A stretch of 64,000 nucleotides of DNA from Arion vulgaris (Eukaryota > Mollusca > Gastropoda > Stylommatophora > Arionidae). The stretch spans positions 25,674,100 to 25,738,099 of the forward strand of contig CM036767.1 in assembly GCA_020796225.1 (NCBI GenBank). Reading direction: 5' to 3'. The notes under the pieces are model-generated. The model did not search any database, had not been told where the DNA came from, and saw nothing but the letters and a program-made list of their open reading frames with translations. This document shows positions 10,726-20,989 of the stretch, one piece after another; the stretch's first letter is position 1; the number at the start of each line of letters is the position of its first letter. A program made the translations under genes and the position numbers.

Positions 10726-11693
10726 AGACTTCTTCTCTTCCACCATTTACTTCTTTATGGAATTGTTGGGGGTGAAACGTAGTGATCTTGTGTGTGCTTT
10801 TTAAGGCACTTTGTAAGCTGATATTCATGTTCGTAAGGCTGTTCTTGATGCCATCGCTCCATCTTTTGCGTGGTCTTCCTCTTGCCTTGTACTCATTATA
10901 CTTTTTCTGTGTGGCTCTCTGTGGTAGGCGATACCAGGGCATTCTGGTCAGGTGTCCAAACCATTTAATCTGTTGTTCTTTTATGAATTGCATAACTGGT
11001 TTCACATCCAGTCTCCTGATTTCTTCATTTCTAATTTTGTCTCTTATTGTCACACCCGCAGCTCTTCTAAGACACCTCATCTCTGTCGTTATGATTTTCC
11101 GCTCATTAGCTGCTGTTATTGGCCATGTTTGACACTGGTAACATAGTGTTGGCCAGAAAATCGTTCTTATGAGATTTGCTTTAGTTGTTAGCGGTATCTC
11201 TTTGTGTGACAACAGTGGTGTTAACTGCCCCAGTACTTGGTTAGCTTTTGTGCAACGATTGCTGATTTCGCTATCGATACTTCCATCTGTGAAAATTGCT
11301 CCTAAGTATTTGGCCTCAATTGTTTGTTTTATGTCTACGTTCTGGAGTTTTATTGTAAGGCTTTCTGGTTGTCTACTTATTGCCATTGTCTCTGTCTTTA
11401 TTATATTTATTTTCATGTTGTACTGCTCACCCTTGATGTTAACTAAGCTCAAATGGTTCTGGAGAGATTCTTCATTTTCTGCAATCAGTACTTGGTCATC
11501 TGCAAATAAAAGTTCTGAAATATTATTTCCTTTCTCTATTCCTGCTTCTCTACTTATGTTGTCCATGTATGTTATAAACAGCTGTGGGGAGAGCACACAT
11601 CCCTGTCTAACTCCTGAGTTTACTGTGAATGTTTTGATGTTCCGGCTTTTGTTCTTATGTAACTTTTATTTGAAATGTATAAACTCTTGCAGA
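10726..11693 (-). mobile_element. LINE D (RTE-like) insertion inside LINE B, best-preserved LINE frame in the window
   Basis: One long - strand frame (11596 down to about 10726, roughly 290 codons) with no stop: SPQLFITYMDNISRE, catalytic ELLFADDQVLIAE (FADD at 11495-11506), KYLGAIFTDGS, LCYQCQTW, RCLRRAAGV and the end block GRPRKRWSDGI. The open frame continues into antisense LINE B only by chance, giving a 361-codon ORF in all. The RT fingers and the endonuclease are missing (5'-truncated). Intact coding suggests this is among the youngest insertions here. Edges are set by where LINE B sequence stops and resumes. Confidence 0.88.
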
Positions 11694-11947
11694 CCTTGAT
11701 GAGATGCTTGCTGATTCCATATTCTACAGACTGAAAGGATAAAAAGGATGCCTCACCATCCACTGCATGAAAAAATGGCGGCTAGAAAAAAAAATAGACT
11801 AAAGCGCACAAGTCTAAACCACAAAGCAAAAGAAATAGGAAAGTCATACTTGAAACTACTAAATCATAATTCCATACCTGAAGAATTACTTTTGATCACT
11901 GGAAACCAGACTCAGTAGCACTAAACTTCTCAACCTCCATCCCTAAA

Positions 11948-12550
11948 TTGTTAAGCAAAGATGCCGAGCCTAATCTAGTGAAGAAAGCAACTACAATGGA
12001 ACATCTCCATTACATGTTTCCAGAAGACAGCTGGATAAGAATTTACACAGATGGATCGGCAATGGAGGCAACCATGAATGGTGGAGCAGGAGTATACATT
12101 AGGCACCCAGATGCTACTACTGTGTCTCTAGCGGCCCCTACTGGAAGAATATGTTCCAACTACAAAGCAGAACTCTTAGCCCTTCTGATGGCAGCACAGC
12201 ACATGAATAAACTGCAAGCACCTGCAGGAAAGATGGTATTTATTACAGACTCACTGTCAGCTATACAAGCCCTGGAGGCTAAATCAGCTGACAGCACAGT
12301 ACAAAACCTAAAAAGAGAACTTGCTCAGCTTTCAGAAAAGGCAGAAATTCACTTGCAGTGGATTCCATCTCACTGTGGCATTGCAGGCAATGAGAGTGCC
12401 GATGTCTTAGCTAAGGAGGGCAGTGCCAAAGAGCAAATTTACCAACCCTTGTCTTTTCAAGAGGTCAAAACCCTCATACAGAGAAAATTTGCAGTAGACT
12501 GGAAGACAAACACTGGATATGATTATGGAAAAGACTCCTCAAAGACCTAA
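11948..12550 (+). pseudogene. LINE B RNase H domain, intact open frame
   Basis: A 200-codon open frame carrying a complete LINE RNase H. The first catalytic Asp is in IYTDGSA, the Glu in NYKAELLALL, the second Asp in FITDSLSAIQAL, and the final block in WIPSHCGIAGNESADVLAKE. The domain removes the RNA strand during target-primed reverse transcription in I-type LINEs. The frame breaks at about 12540, where a 1-base shift leads into the CCHC knuckle. The RT part lies upstream across the LINE D insertion, so no full ORF2 can be made. Confidence 0.85.
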
Positions 12551-12849
12551 GCAGAACAGACCAGGTCATTATATTTCAACTACGTACAGGACACTGCAGA
12601 CTCAACAAACACTTATATAGACTAGGAATAAGTCAAACAGCTCTCTGCCAGTGTCAGCAGGCGGAACAGACACCAGAGCATATCCTGCAAGACTGTCCTC
12701 TCCTGGGTGAGCTGAGAAGCAACATGTGGCCACACCCAGTCGACCTGAAAACTAAGCTTTTGGGAAACCTGACAGACCTGAAGCTGACTGCCCAGTTTGT
12801 GGTCCACAGTAAATTAAGCGCATGACCAGAGATCGATGAAGAAGAAGAA

Positions 12850-13420
12850 GAATATGAAGTAGACTAGTTTGTGTAACAGTTGTATTTGAATATGAAGTAG
12901 ACTAGTTTGTGTAACATTTGTATGTTTGAATATGAAGTAGACTAGTTTGTAAAGTTGTATGTTGAATATGAAGTAGACTAGTTTGTGTAACAGTTGTATT
13001 TGAATATGAAGTAGACTAGTTTGTGTAACAGTTGTATGTTTGAATATGAAGTAGACTAGTTTGTGTAACAGTTGTATGTTTGAATATGAAGTAGACTAGT
13101 TTGTGTAACAGTTGTATGTTTGAATATGAAGTAGACTAGTTTGTGTAACAGTTGTATGTTTGAATATGAAGTAGACTAGTTTGTGTAACAGTTGTATTTG
13201 AATATGAAGTAGACTAGTTTGTATAACAGTTGTATGTTTGAATATGAAGTAGACTAGTTTGTGTAACATTTGTATGTTTGAATATGAAGTAGACTAGTTT
13301 GTGTAACATTTGTATTTGAATATGAAGTAGACTAGTTTGTGTAACAGTTGTATGTTTGAATATGAAGTAGACTAGTTTGTGTAACAGTTGTATTTGAATA
13401 TGAAGTAGACTAGTTTGTGT
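12850..13420 (+). repeat. 38/40-bp minisatellite, right part (about 15 units)
   Basis: Tandem units alternate between 40 bp (with TTGTATGTTT) and 38 bp (with TTGTATTT), sharing the core GAATATGAAGTAGACTAG and TTTGTGTAACAG. The units are nearly identical, so turnover is recent. It is the continuation of the two units at 9165-9245. Confidence 0.95.
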
Positions 13421-14010
13421 AGTCTTTGACTACACTAGAGATACTCCCATTGTAAAGATGAGATTTATGCTTGCAAACCTGTCTCTACATTCCTGTCATT
13501 CTATCAGTCGAAACTTACATGCAGATTACTGTGTATCATAGATGCTCATTCACAACTCATAGCTGCTAGCATAAGTGATATTATTATTTATACGGATGGG
13601 TCTATATATTGTGGTAGGAGAGGCTTGCATTAACTGTAGGGTAGTTGAAGATGGATACACAAGTGAGAGAGGAGCAGCTTGCATTGACTGTAGCATAATT
13701 GAAGATGGATACACAAGTGAGAGAGGAGATACTTGCATTGACTGTAGGGTAGTTGAAGATGGATGCACAAGTGAGAGAGGAGCAGCTTGCATTGATTGTA
13801 GGGTAGTTGAAGATGGATACACAAGGAGAGGAGAGACTTACATTGACTGTAGGGTAGTTGAAGATGGATACACAGGTGAGAGAGGAGAAGCTTGCATTGA
13901 CTGTAGGGTAGTTGAAGATGGATAAGAAGGATCCACTAGAGTTGTTCAAAAACTGCCTGTTGGATGAAGATGCTAAAATTGATATTGAATCTATCCAGCA
14001 GTTATCTAGC
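13421..14010 (+). mobile_element. LINE G fragment with an internal minisatellite
   Basis: Starts with YTRDTPIVKMRFMLANLSL (the post-RT block LGCTRDTPxxxMRFxLxLP shared by LINEs F and G), continues to the RNase H start IYTDGSI at about 13590, then jumps to the region after RNase H. There a 54-bp piece is tandemly repeated (13622-13925), and the element resumes with KNCLLDEDAKIDIESI-type sequence (13930-14000) as in the LINE G at 21.9 kb. Most of RNase H is deleted. Confidence 0.75.
13622..13925 (+). repeat. 54-bp minisatellite, in frame (18-residue units), derived from LINE G
   Basis: Six units starting near 13626, 13680, 13734, 13788, 13839 and 13893. Five spacings are 54 bp and one is 51, so the frame is kept. 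The + strand frame 13575-13925 (116 codons) repeats the unit CIDCRVVEDGYTSERG. Each unit matches LINE G at about 21822-21865 (CTTGCATCAAC..GTTGAAGATGGATA) after a 10-bp deletion. The CIDC frame is not the LINE frame (LINE frame: DRLAST..VGELKMDK), so the repeat peptide is accidental unless it is expressed. Confidence 0.85.
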
Positions 14011-14011
14011 A

Positions 14012-14270
14012 CGTTCTCACAGCTCCATCATCATACACAAGTTTTCTTTAATATCATGTTGCCACCATCATTTTGGTCATCCCCTGCCTCGTCTTCTATG
14101 TACCATGGCCTCTATTATTACTCTTTCTGTGATGTTTAATGTGACCAACATATTTCAAAGACTTGCTGTTTACAAGCCAATGTTCCTTGATGTTCCGATC
14201 TTTTAGGATGCCTGTATTTCTATTCTTCTCTTTCCAGCACATGTTAAGAATTTTTATGTAGCACTATTTT
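14012..14270 (-). mobile_element. LINE E C-terminal fragment
   Basis: The - strand text parallels that at 33400-33665: W-K-E-K-N-R-N-T-G-I-L..IKEHWLVN..LKYVGHIKHH, then GHGT and RQGMTKM. All three frames carry stops. It abuts the LINE G fragment. Confidence 0.7.
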
Positions 14271-15127
14271 TTTAAAATTTGAATTTTGTCCTATAATGTT
14301 TATGTTATGGGGTGATAAGCATTAAATTATTTGAGGCGTTGAGGTTAGGCATGATTCAAAGTAGGTTGGGAAACCCTGCTTTATAATCATGTTGCATGAC
14401 TGGACTGGGCACCTGAGACCTGGTCAAATGTGTTAAGTCACAAGAACCATCAATATTCATCCGATTTGATACCTGCTGTGGGAGACTTCATTTCCTATAG
14501 ATCTGCTGGACTGCTATTATAACAATTTGCTGTTCAAAGTTTTTATTTGTGTTCATGCTGCCATTCATTTCTTAGTATGCAAAATGTTCATAGTGTCATT
14601 AAAATCTTGTCAATTGTACATGGCCAGTACTTGGTGTGTTGTTTCATTCTGATGAGGCAGACATTAGTGTTCTTTTATTTTATAGAAGCCATAAGTTTAA
14701 ATATTCAGTCACACATTCACAAAATGATTTGATGTACAGTGTCACTTTCAGTCCAAAGCGGCCATAGAGTTATGCCGCTGGATATGTACTCTGCAGCTCT
14801 ATTGGTGACTGTGCGATGCAAAAGTAACAATCTCGTCACAATTCTCATACCTAGATGATGTTTGTCTGTATTTGTTCTTATCAACAAAGTTAACCACTTT
14901 TTGTGATCTGTGTGGTTTGCAACGCGAGTACATTGCTCCAATTTTAGACCTTGTGGCATGTAGGATAGGCACATCCAAATTTCGACCAAAGATGGTACAT
15001 ATTTCCCAACAGGACATAAATCTATATTGACCTAACTAAGATTTTATAAACAGTCAAATTCCACTTTAAAGTATCACATCTGAAGTTATACTGTAGTATG
15101 GTATCAGATCTGATATCACACTGAGAA
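14271..15127. other. No gene recognised
   Basis: AT-rich sequence. A - strand ORF (14717-14989) and an overlapping one (14799-15017) have no recognised domain and no convincing splice context. I see no TIR, TSD or tandem structure. Confidence 0.35.
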
Positions 15128-16680
15128 TCATGGCGGCTGCTAACATTGAGCAACACATCTTCTTGTGCTCCTGAACCAAGGCATTGTTCTGTCATGTATA
15201 GAATATGCATGTGCTTTTCTAACAATTAGTCCTACGCAAACAGTGAGACTGGAAAGAATTCAGAATGAGGCTATGCACATCATTCTGGGATACACCAAAG
15301 ATACACCAGGAGTGTCAATGAGATTCCTTCTGGACCTCCCCACTATTGCTAACAGAAGTGAAACTTGGAGGGTTCGATCATATCTAAAAATCAACGCAAA
15401 CAAGGAACATCCTCTCCATGAAGAACTCATTAAGGAGAAAGGGTGTAGACTCAAGAGAGGCAGATCATGGCTGAGTCAGGCGAAAGATACTATTAGGAAA
15501 ATATGTGATCCATCCGGAATTGAATCAGGATAGGAATGGATTGCTGTGCCACCTCAATTTCAGATTGCTTTCACAGTTATTACACCCATTAAGAAAAACT
15601 GCAAACAAAATAATCCATCAGTAATTAATGTAGAGGTTGAGGCCCTCTTGAATGACAACATCAATGAAACAGGTGTGGTTATTTACACAAATGGTTCAGT
15701 CATTTACCAACAATGCTGTTCTTTGGCATTTTCAGCATGCTCAGGGGGAAATATAATAAGAGAGGCCAGTCTACGCAACAACCACAAGTAGTTTGACAAT
15801 GAAGGTTCGGGCAGTTACGGAGGTGGTGAAATGGTTGGCATCTCATAACTACTCTTGTGTTTTCATACTCAGTGACTCCATGAGCATGATTCGTAAAGTC
15901 GAATCAGGAATGGTGAGACGCAACTGGGTGGAGGTACTAGTACAATCATCAGAGAAATCACAATTTTTTTCCCTAGGCATGTAGGAGTTAATGGGTAATG
16001 AACGCGCTGGTAGATTGGCTGGCTTGGCTACAATATCAGAGGGGGCTGCCATGGATCGAAATGACATCTTCACGCATTGAGTCTTTCTGAACAGAGGAGT
16101 TTCAGGGCTGTGAATTGAGAGAGAGGGGTGTTAATATTGGTGCAGCCCAAAAAGAATGACATACTAAATATGCAGAGGGGGACTGCCTAGAGTAGTTGAT
16201 AGTAGCTCGGCCTGCTAGCTGTGAGACGCCTCATAGCTCGGGTTCGAACCTACTGTCCGGCATTTGTTCGAGTCCCTGGTCTTACTCAGGACGATAACAT
16301 GAGTACCTCTGAAGTCGGAGAAAATCTGCCTGTATGGCGAGGAATACTAATTACGAGTACATTGAGCACACGGCTGCCAGTGTAAAGTAATTTACAATGT
16401 GCACGCTGCTGCCATTGTAAGAAATTGGAAAAACAGATTTTCACGCAAAAATCAGTTTCAGAGATGAAACTCGTCTGAGTTGAAAGCGGACGAAAAAAAA
16501 AAAATATGCAGAGATTGATTAATCAACATCGAGCTGGTGTGTTTGGCCGCTGGACACTGCTAGATTGGCAGAGATCGGAGCACCTATGTACATGTCCGGA
16601 GTGCTTTGATGATAATCCTCATATAACTGATCTGATTGGTCATAAAGTTATCAGAGCCGACTAATGCCAACACCTAGATG
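15128..16680 (+). mobile_element. LINE F (RNase H LINE) post-RT to 3' end, carrying a SINE
   Basis: Order: MAAANIEQ, then LERIQNEAMHIILGYTKDTP and the MRFLLDLP block (15165-15533), RNase H from VVIYTNGSV (about 15680) through ILSDSMSMIRKVESGM (about 15870) to RHVGV-like residues, and the C-terminal segment (KYAEGD..RLINQHRAGVFGRWTLL, CPEC) split by the SINE at 16178-16501. The first catalytic Asp of RNase H is changed (YTNGS for YTDGS). Stops occur throughout. Confidence 0.85.
16178..16501 (+). mobile_element. tRNA-derived SINE with 12-bp TSD and poly(A) tail
   Basis: About 324 bp. The head resembles a tRNA with an A-box-like AGTTGATAGTAGCTCGG and a B-box GGTTCGAACCT. It ends in a run of A. 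The perfect 12-bp direct repeat AAATATGCAGAG (16166-16177 and 16502-16513) marks insertion into LINE F. The body after the head carries TACCTCTGAAGTCGGAG and a region rich in GTGCAC/TGCCAGT that I cannot assign to a named SINE core. The head is not a working tRNA gene. Confidence 0.9.
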
Positions 16681-17544
16681 ATGATGCAGGTCTCTCAATA
16701 CGGACGGGATTACATCCTGGAGTACAGTCTCTTTTCCACTTTTTGATCAAACTGCTCTCAAAATGCAAGTGTACTTCTCATCTCTGAAGGCAGTACAGTG
16801 GTTTCTTCTGCTCCCTACGCATTTCATAGAGCTTCCCGAGGGAGAAAATCATGTAAATTGTTGGGTCTGAACTCACACTGGAACTCTGGGTAAATACTTT
16901 CTGTTAAAATATCAAGTCTCTATAAGAGGACTAAATATAAGTCCCCTTGCGTTGAAAAAATATTTATTGTCATACAGATTTATTGGCAACATGTGGCCAT
17001 AATTGTTTCAATCACTTTGTTTTCATAAAAGGCAAACATATTTGCATTTCTTGTGGTACTGATTTTGATTTTTTTTTCTAGCATTGCTGAAGAATTTCAA
17101 GCAGCTCAGTGATTAGTGTTTCTTTAGTACATTTTATTGTTTAGGATGAAATGCATCTTGTCCTGGTGCTTTACCTGAGCTGAGGATGTTCAAGCTCCCC
17201 TGAGTTCTAACACACATGACTCGCTTTTCAGAGTTCATTTGTAGGCAGATGTTCAAGATCTAAAACTTCTGTATCAGTATCCTCTTGTTGAGTATAGCTC
17301 TGAGTAGTTCTCTGTGGAGCAATCTATTTGTCAAAATCCTATATGATTTCCCCATTTGATTATCACAAAGGAGCTATTTTGTTTCATGTTGGGTCAACAG
17401 CTTGTTTTATGCCCTTATACATTCCTTTTAAATAGCTGGTGTCTGCACAAGATTGTATGTGTACAGATCTGCAACCAATATTTGTTGGCTCATTTCCTTA
17501 CAACCTGTCTAACTCTGTTTCTTGATGTTTGTAGCACTTACATG
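16681..17544. other. No gene; possible degraded LINE at 17060-17330
   Basis: 16681-17050 shows nothing recognisable. On the - strand at about 17150-17210 the text NILSSGKAPGQDAFHPKQ resembles the SSGKAPGxDxIPxE block that opens the RT domain of LINEs C and E, but stops follow. The + ORF at 17356-17601 is T-rich and featureless. Confidence 0.35.
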
Positions 17545-18750
17545 TTTTGCTTTGATGGTAAGGTTTTGTATAAGAAGGCATGTATCTTTTTTTCTCTATG
17601 ACGGAAGCATTGCTTAATACCATTAGTTTGAATGTCGATACTCCTTGATATAAGCCAGACTGTCCAGAATTCTCTGTCTTGACTCCCATTGGTTTTATCG
17701 GTTGTCATAATGTGTTCTAAGTCTCCCTTGATCAGAGAAATCAATAGAAAAAAGAGACAGTTATCATTTTGGGTGATGAGAAAGGAAGGTTTAGAACACA
17801 TTGTTCTTATACCCTGACCTATTTCAACACATCATCACTAATTTTAGAAGTCCATGGGATTCTTAGCAATCCTATAAAACCACATCTCTGTGGTCTCCAT
17901 TTGCTATTTGTTTATTTATTGTCTATGATATAGCAGTATTGGCTCGCATGTGGCTCACTGAAGAACTCTCTTTATGAAAAATTTGTTGCAGATATGTCTT
18001 TCATTTTCTTGAATGATATTTTTGCCTAACTCATTCTACTCTTTATTTCTGATCTGCATCTACCATCTGATGTTATCACCAGACAGCGAAGTCCTCACAA
18101 GAGCAAAGATCCAAAGCTTCAACACCCTGTTGCATAAAGCCCAAGTGAGATCGGTCGGTCACGTTGCTCGAATGCCTGATAAACGCATCCCAAAACAGTT
18201 GATGGCGAACTTGAAGGAGGCAGACGTTCAGCTGGTGGACAGCAAAAACGCTTTAAAGACACTCTTAAAGTGTCTCTGAGATGCTTCGATATAGACACTA
18301 CATGCTGGGAATCCCTTGCGCAAGATCGCCAAATGTGGCGCTGTAACAACAAAGAGGAACCCACATAGCTGAGAATCATCATGTTGTTGAGGCACAGAGA
18401 AAACGAGCTGCGCAAAAAAGACATCTCACAACACACACGTCTAGCCTTGATCATGTATGCTCCACCTGTGGTAGGGGATTCTGTTCTAGGATTGGACTCT
18501 ACAGTCACCTCCGCACACACCAGAGAGGTGCAGCAGCACACGTCTGAGATTGTTGTCATCATCGCTTGCGATGGACGGCTATTATATATCAGGGTTCCAA
18601 GGTATTCAAATTGATGAACTTGTCTTAGCTTCATCTCATTTACTTTGAAGGTGCACTTTGATAGTCTGCACTTTGAGCTTATCATAATTTATCTTCTTGC
18701 TATTCAGAGTTAGACTTCTGTTAACTAGTTCCTAGAGTTCTTATTTCATT
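17545..18750 (-). mobile_element. LINE E fragment, split by LINE C at 18078-18590
   Basis: - strand pieces in the correct order: VNEMKLRQVHQFEYLGTLIY (18590-18750), then ILLYHRQ-like and TTEMWFYRIAKNPMDF (about 17840-18060), then KGDLEHIMTTDKTNGSQDRE (17560-17790), matching RRGLEHLVTTGKI at 7.7 kb. All parts are frame-broken. Confidence 0.7.
18078..18590 (+). mobile_element. LINE C 3' end with intact C2H2 finger motif
   Basis: Reads SEVLTRAKIQSFNTLLHKAQ, GHVARMPDKRIPKQLM, KRFKDTLKVSLRCFDID and, near 18455-18515, CSTCGRGFCSRIGLYSHLRT followed by H: Cx2C-x12-Hx3H, a consensus C2H2 finger. This finger closes ORF2 of LINE C. The segment starts abruptly (5'-truncated) inside LINE E and ends near the GCGATGGACGGC tail block. 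Two frameshifts separate the pieces. Confidence 0.82.
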
Positions 18751-18809
18751 TTACGCTATCAAGAAAGTGTTATCAGTGTGGATAAAAAAGTTTGTGAGAA
18801 AACATGGAC

Positions 18810-19310
18810 TTTTATCCATGCATATTTTCTCAATGAGTATGCTCATCAAGATTGAAACAGGCTGGTTGGGTTCGAAGATGATGGTTGGAGTTGCTGAGAA
18901 GGTCCAGGCGGTAAAAATCAGTTTCATTTTTGTGCCAGACATGCAGGTGTTAAGAAGAGTGAATGAAGATAGGCTTGCAGGTGTAAGGATGAATGAATGC
19001 AAGATAGGCTTGCAGGTATGGTTGCTGTAAAAAACAGGCGGGCAATGGACCTGGCTGATATTCTAAATTCCCTAAGGGAGAGAGGTCATGTAAATGATTT
19101 AAGTAATAGTGGTGAATCTACAACCCTAACCAGACTGCAAGAATACCAAGTCAAATGTGGTGCAGCTAGACAAGGGCACTACAGTAGTAGCCAAAGAAGA
19201 ATAGTAAACCAACAAAGAACCAGTGTCGTTAGTCATCATACACTAAGAGACATACTGAGTGCACTTAAGGACTAATTGGTTCATTGTGCATTGAAGATCT
19301 GACGACTAAA
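18810..19310 (+). mobile_element. LINE F 3' portion (end of RNase H and C-terminus)
   Basis: Reads MSMLIKIETGWLGSKMMVGV, VKISFIFVPDMQV, DRLAGMVAVKNRRAMDLADI and LNSLRERG..LTRLQEYQVKCGAARQG.., ending VVSHHTLRDILSALKD* at about 19275. A 14-bp phrase ATAGGCTTGCAGGT is duplicated at 18970 and 19003, shifting the frame. Confidence 0.8.
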
Positions 19311-19489
19311 CTAAACAATGCATCATTTCTGTTCTCTCCTTAATTTTCTGAAATATCATAAATCGGGTTATCAGAAATATGTGCAAGTTTGGTGCCCAAT
19401 ATGATTACAGAGGAGCAATACAAAATAAAGTTTGCAAGTTCTTTGACATTTATGGCACAAGGATTGAGAAATAATGTTATGTCATATTG

Positions 19490-19985
19490 TGACAGGAGAC
19501 GTGGCATGGATCTCCGATATCACACCTGAATCGCAACTGCAGTTCTTGATGTGGAAGTATAGCAACATGCACACATCTTCAATGAGGAAGATCATGTACA
19601 CCATATTATGGGATAGGCAAAGATTGGAATTCGTGACACAAGGCACAACAATTAACCAACTCTGCAACATGCAAACTTGCCTTCAATCGTGGACATGCTC
19701 AGCAGTAGAAGACTAAGATGGCTAGGTCATGTGAGAAGATAACCAACTCTGAAGTACTGCAATGTGCAAATTTTTCTTCCATCATGGACATGCTCAGTAG
19801 TAGAAGACTGAGATGGCTAGGACATGTGAGAAGAATGGGCAATAGCCACATACCCTAACAGGTGTTGTTCTGTAAACTTTTGGAAGAGAAAAGGCTCCAA
19901 GGCAGACCACTGCTCAGATATAAGGATGTCTGCTAGGCCTTAATGAAGAAATGTTCTACCGATCCTGTGTTGTTGAATAGTGGTC
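19490..19985 (+). mobile_element. LINE C fragment with an internal ~90-bp duplication
   Basis: Resembles the thumb and tail of LINE C: LRWLGHVRRMGNSHIPQQVL (about 19810-19870) and GRPLLRYKDVCKALMKK. The segment AACCAACTCTG...TCATGTGAGAAGA is present twice in tandem (19650-19738 and 19740-19834), with moderate divergence between copies. Confidence 0.7.
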
Positions 19986-20429
19986 ATGTAATTATTAAAT
20001 GGTATGTGTTGGATTTGGAGTAGAAAAGTGGTACTGTTAATCTCCCCTTGTAAGATCTTAATCTCCCCTTACAAGATGGTTGATGATGTCTTTCTGCCAA
20101 TACTAGAGATACTTGTTTCATTCCTTGGGAATAATCTATGTTGGGATAAAGGGAAAAGAATGTCCACACAAGAAAACAAGATATAATGGCAAAAATTGAG
20201 CATAGGATAAAAGTGCAAAAAAATATTCATAGAGGAAGATTGGAAGTATCCATACAAGTTCTATGCCATAGGCTACACAGATACCCAAAGTTCACGTATG
20301 AGGTCAAACATTGTCATTGATATCATGTTTTAACAGGCCCCACTAAATACTGAGACAAGACCCTTGTGACAAAGCAATTTGTGACTTGAAAATATCTGAA
20401 ATCTAATTTTCTGATTAGCAAGCAACAGG
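19986..20429. other. No gene recognised
   Basis: AT-rich. It includes a short duplicated phrase CTTAATCTCCCCTTA at about 20036-20072. Small ORFs have no domain. Confidence 0.35.
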
Positions 20430-20765
20430 ACAGGATTCATGACTGCTGTACAAAGTGGGTGAGCAATGGGCCAGACTGATATTATAAATTCCCTAAGGGA
20501 GAGGACATGTAAATGATTCACGTAATAGCAGTGAATCTACAACTCAAACCAGACTGCAAGAACTAAAAGTTAAGTGTGGTGTAGCTTGACAAGAACGCTA
20601 TGCTGGCAGACAAAGTAGAATTGTAAACCAACAAAGAGCCGGGGTCATTAGTCGCCACACGCTGAGGGACATATTGAGGGAGAGATCGAAGCACTTATGG
20701 ACTAATTTGTTCGAAGTGCAGTGATGGTGATCCGACGACTAAACTAAACTAAGGACAGGATGGTG
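20430..20765 (+). mobile_element. LINE F 3' fragment
   Basis: Closely parallels 19035-19300 (MGQTDIINSLRERTCK..., RIVNQQRAGVISRHTLRDIL) with stops and frameshifts. It ends with the same CGACTAAACTAAAC tail seen at 19300-19316, which defines the 3' end of this subfamily. Confidence 0.75.
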
Positions 20766-20989
20766 TGGATTTTTTTAATTGGCATCAAAATCACAAATAA
20801 TATTTTGTTGATTAAATTTATGTCACCGGATTAGAGGTTGTGTCCTACCCAACATATAGTTGTGCTAGTTTCTTCTTCCAATGATTTAATGTGGGGATTA
20901 AATTACAAATTTATCTATTAATGAAGCTGATGCTCGTCCATCACCGGTGATGATGACCACACAAATTTCATCCAAGGGAATGTAGTTGT

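Larger units (their letters stand above)
9246..12849 (+). mobile_element. LINE B (I-like), 5'-truncated, RT-RNase H-CCHC, interrupted by LINE D
   Basis: Inserted in the minisatellite. The 11-bp repeat GAATATGAAGT at 9235-9245 and 12850-12860 is consistent with a TSD, although the array itself could supply it. Order: pre-RT (KAPGPDGVSNHMLKQIG, 9328-9849); RT with FFDMSKAFDEVW and a divergent catalytic HADDLAV (10158-10169); thumb (10240-10735); [LINE D 10726-11693]; RNase H (11948-12550); CCHC block LCQCQQAEQTPEHILQDC (about 12640-12700); stop near 12826; and a (GAA)n tail. A few frameshifts interrupt otherwise long open frames, so this is one of the better-preserved copies. Confidence 0.92.

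Noticed and set aside
11169..11699. 176-codon + strand ORF
   Set aside because: Exact antisense of the LINE D reverse transcriptase frame.
14717..15017. Two overlapping - strand ORFs with Cys and His residues
   Set aside because: No recognisable finger spacing, no element ends and no convincing splice sites.
16190..16262. Possible tRNA gene with A and B boxes
   Set aside because: Cannot fold a full cloverleaf by eye and is followed by a SINE body, poly(A) and TSD, so it is a SINE head.
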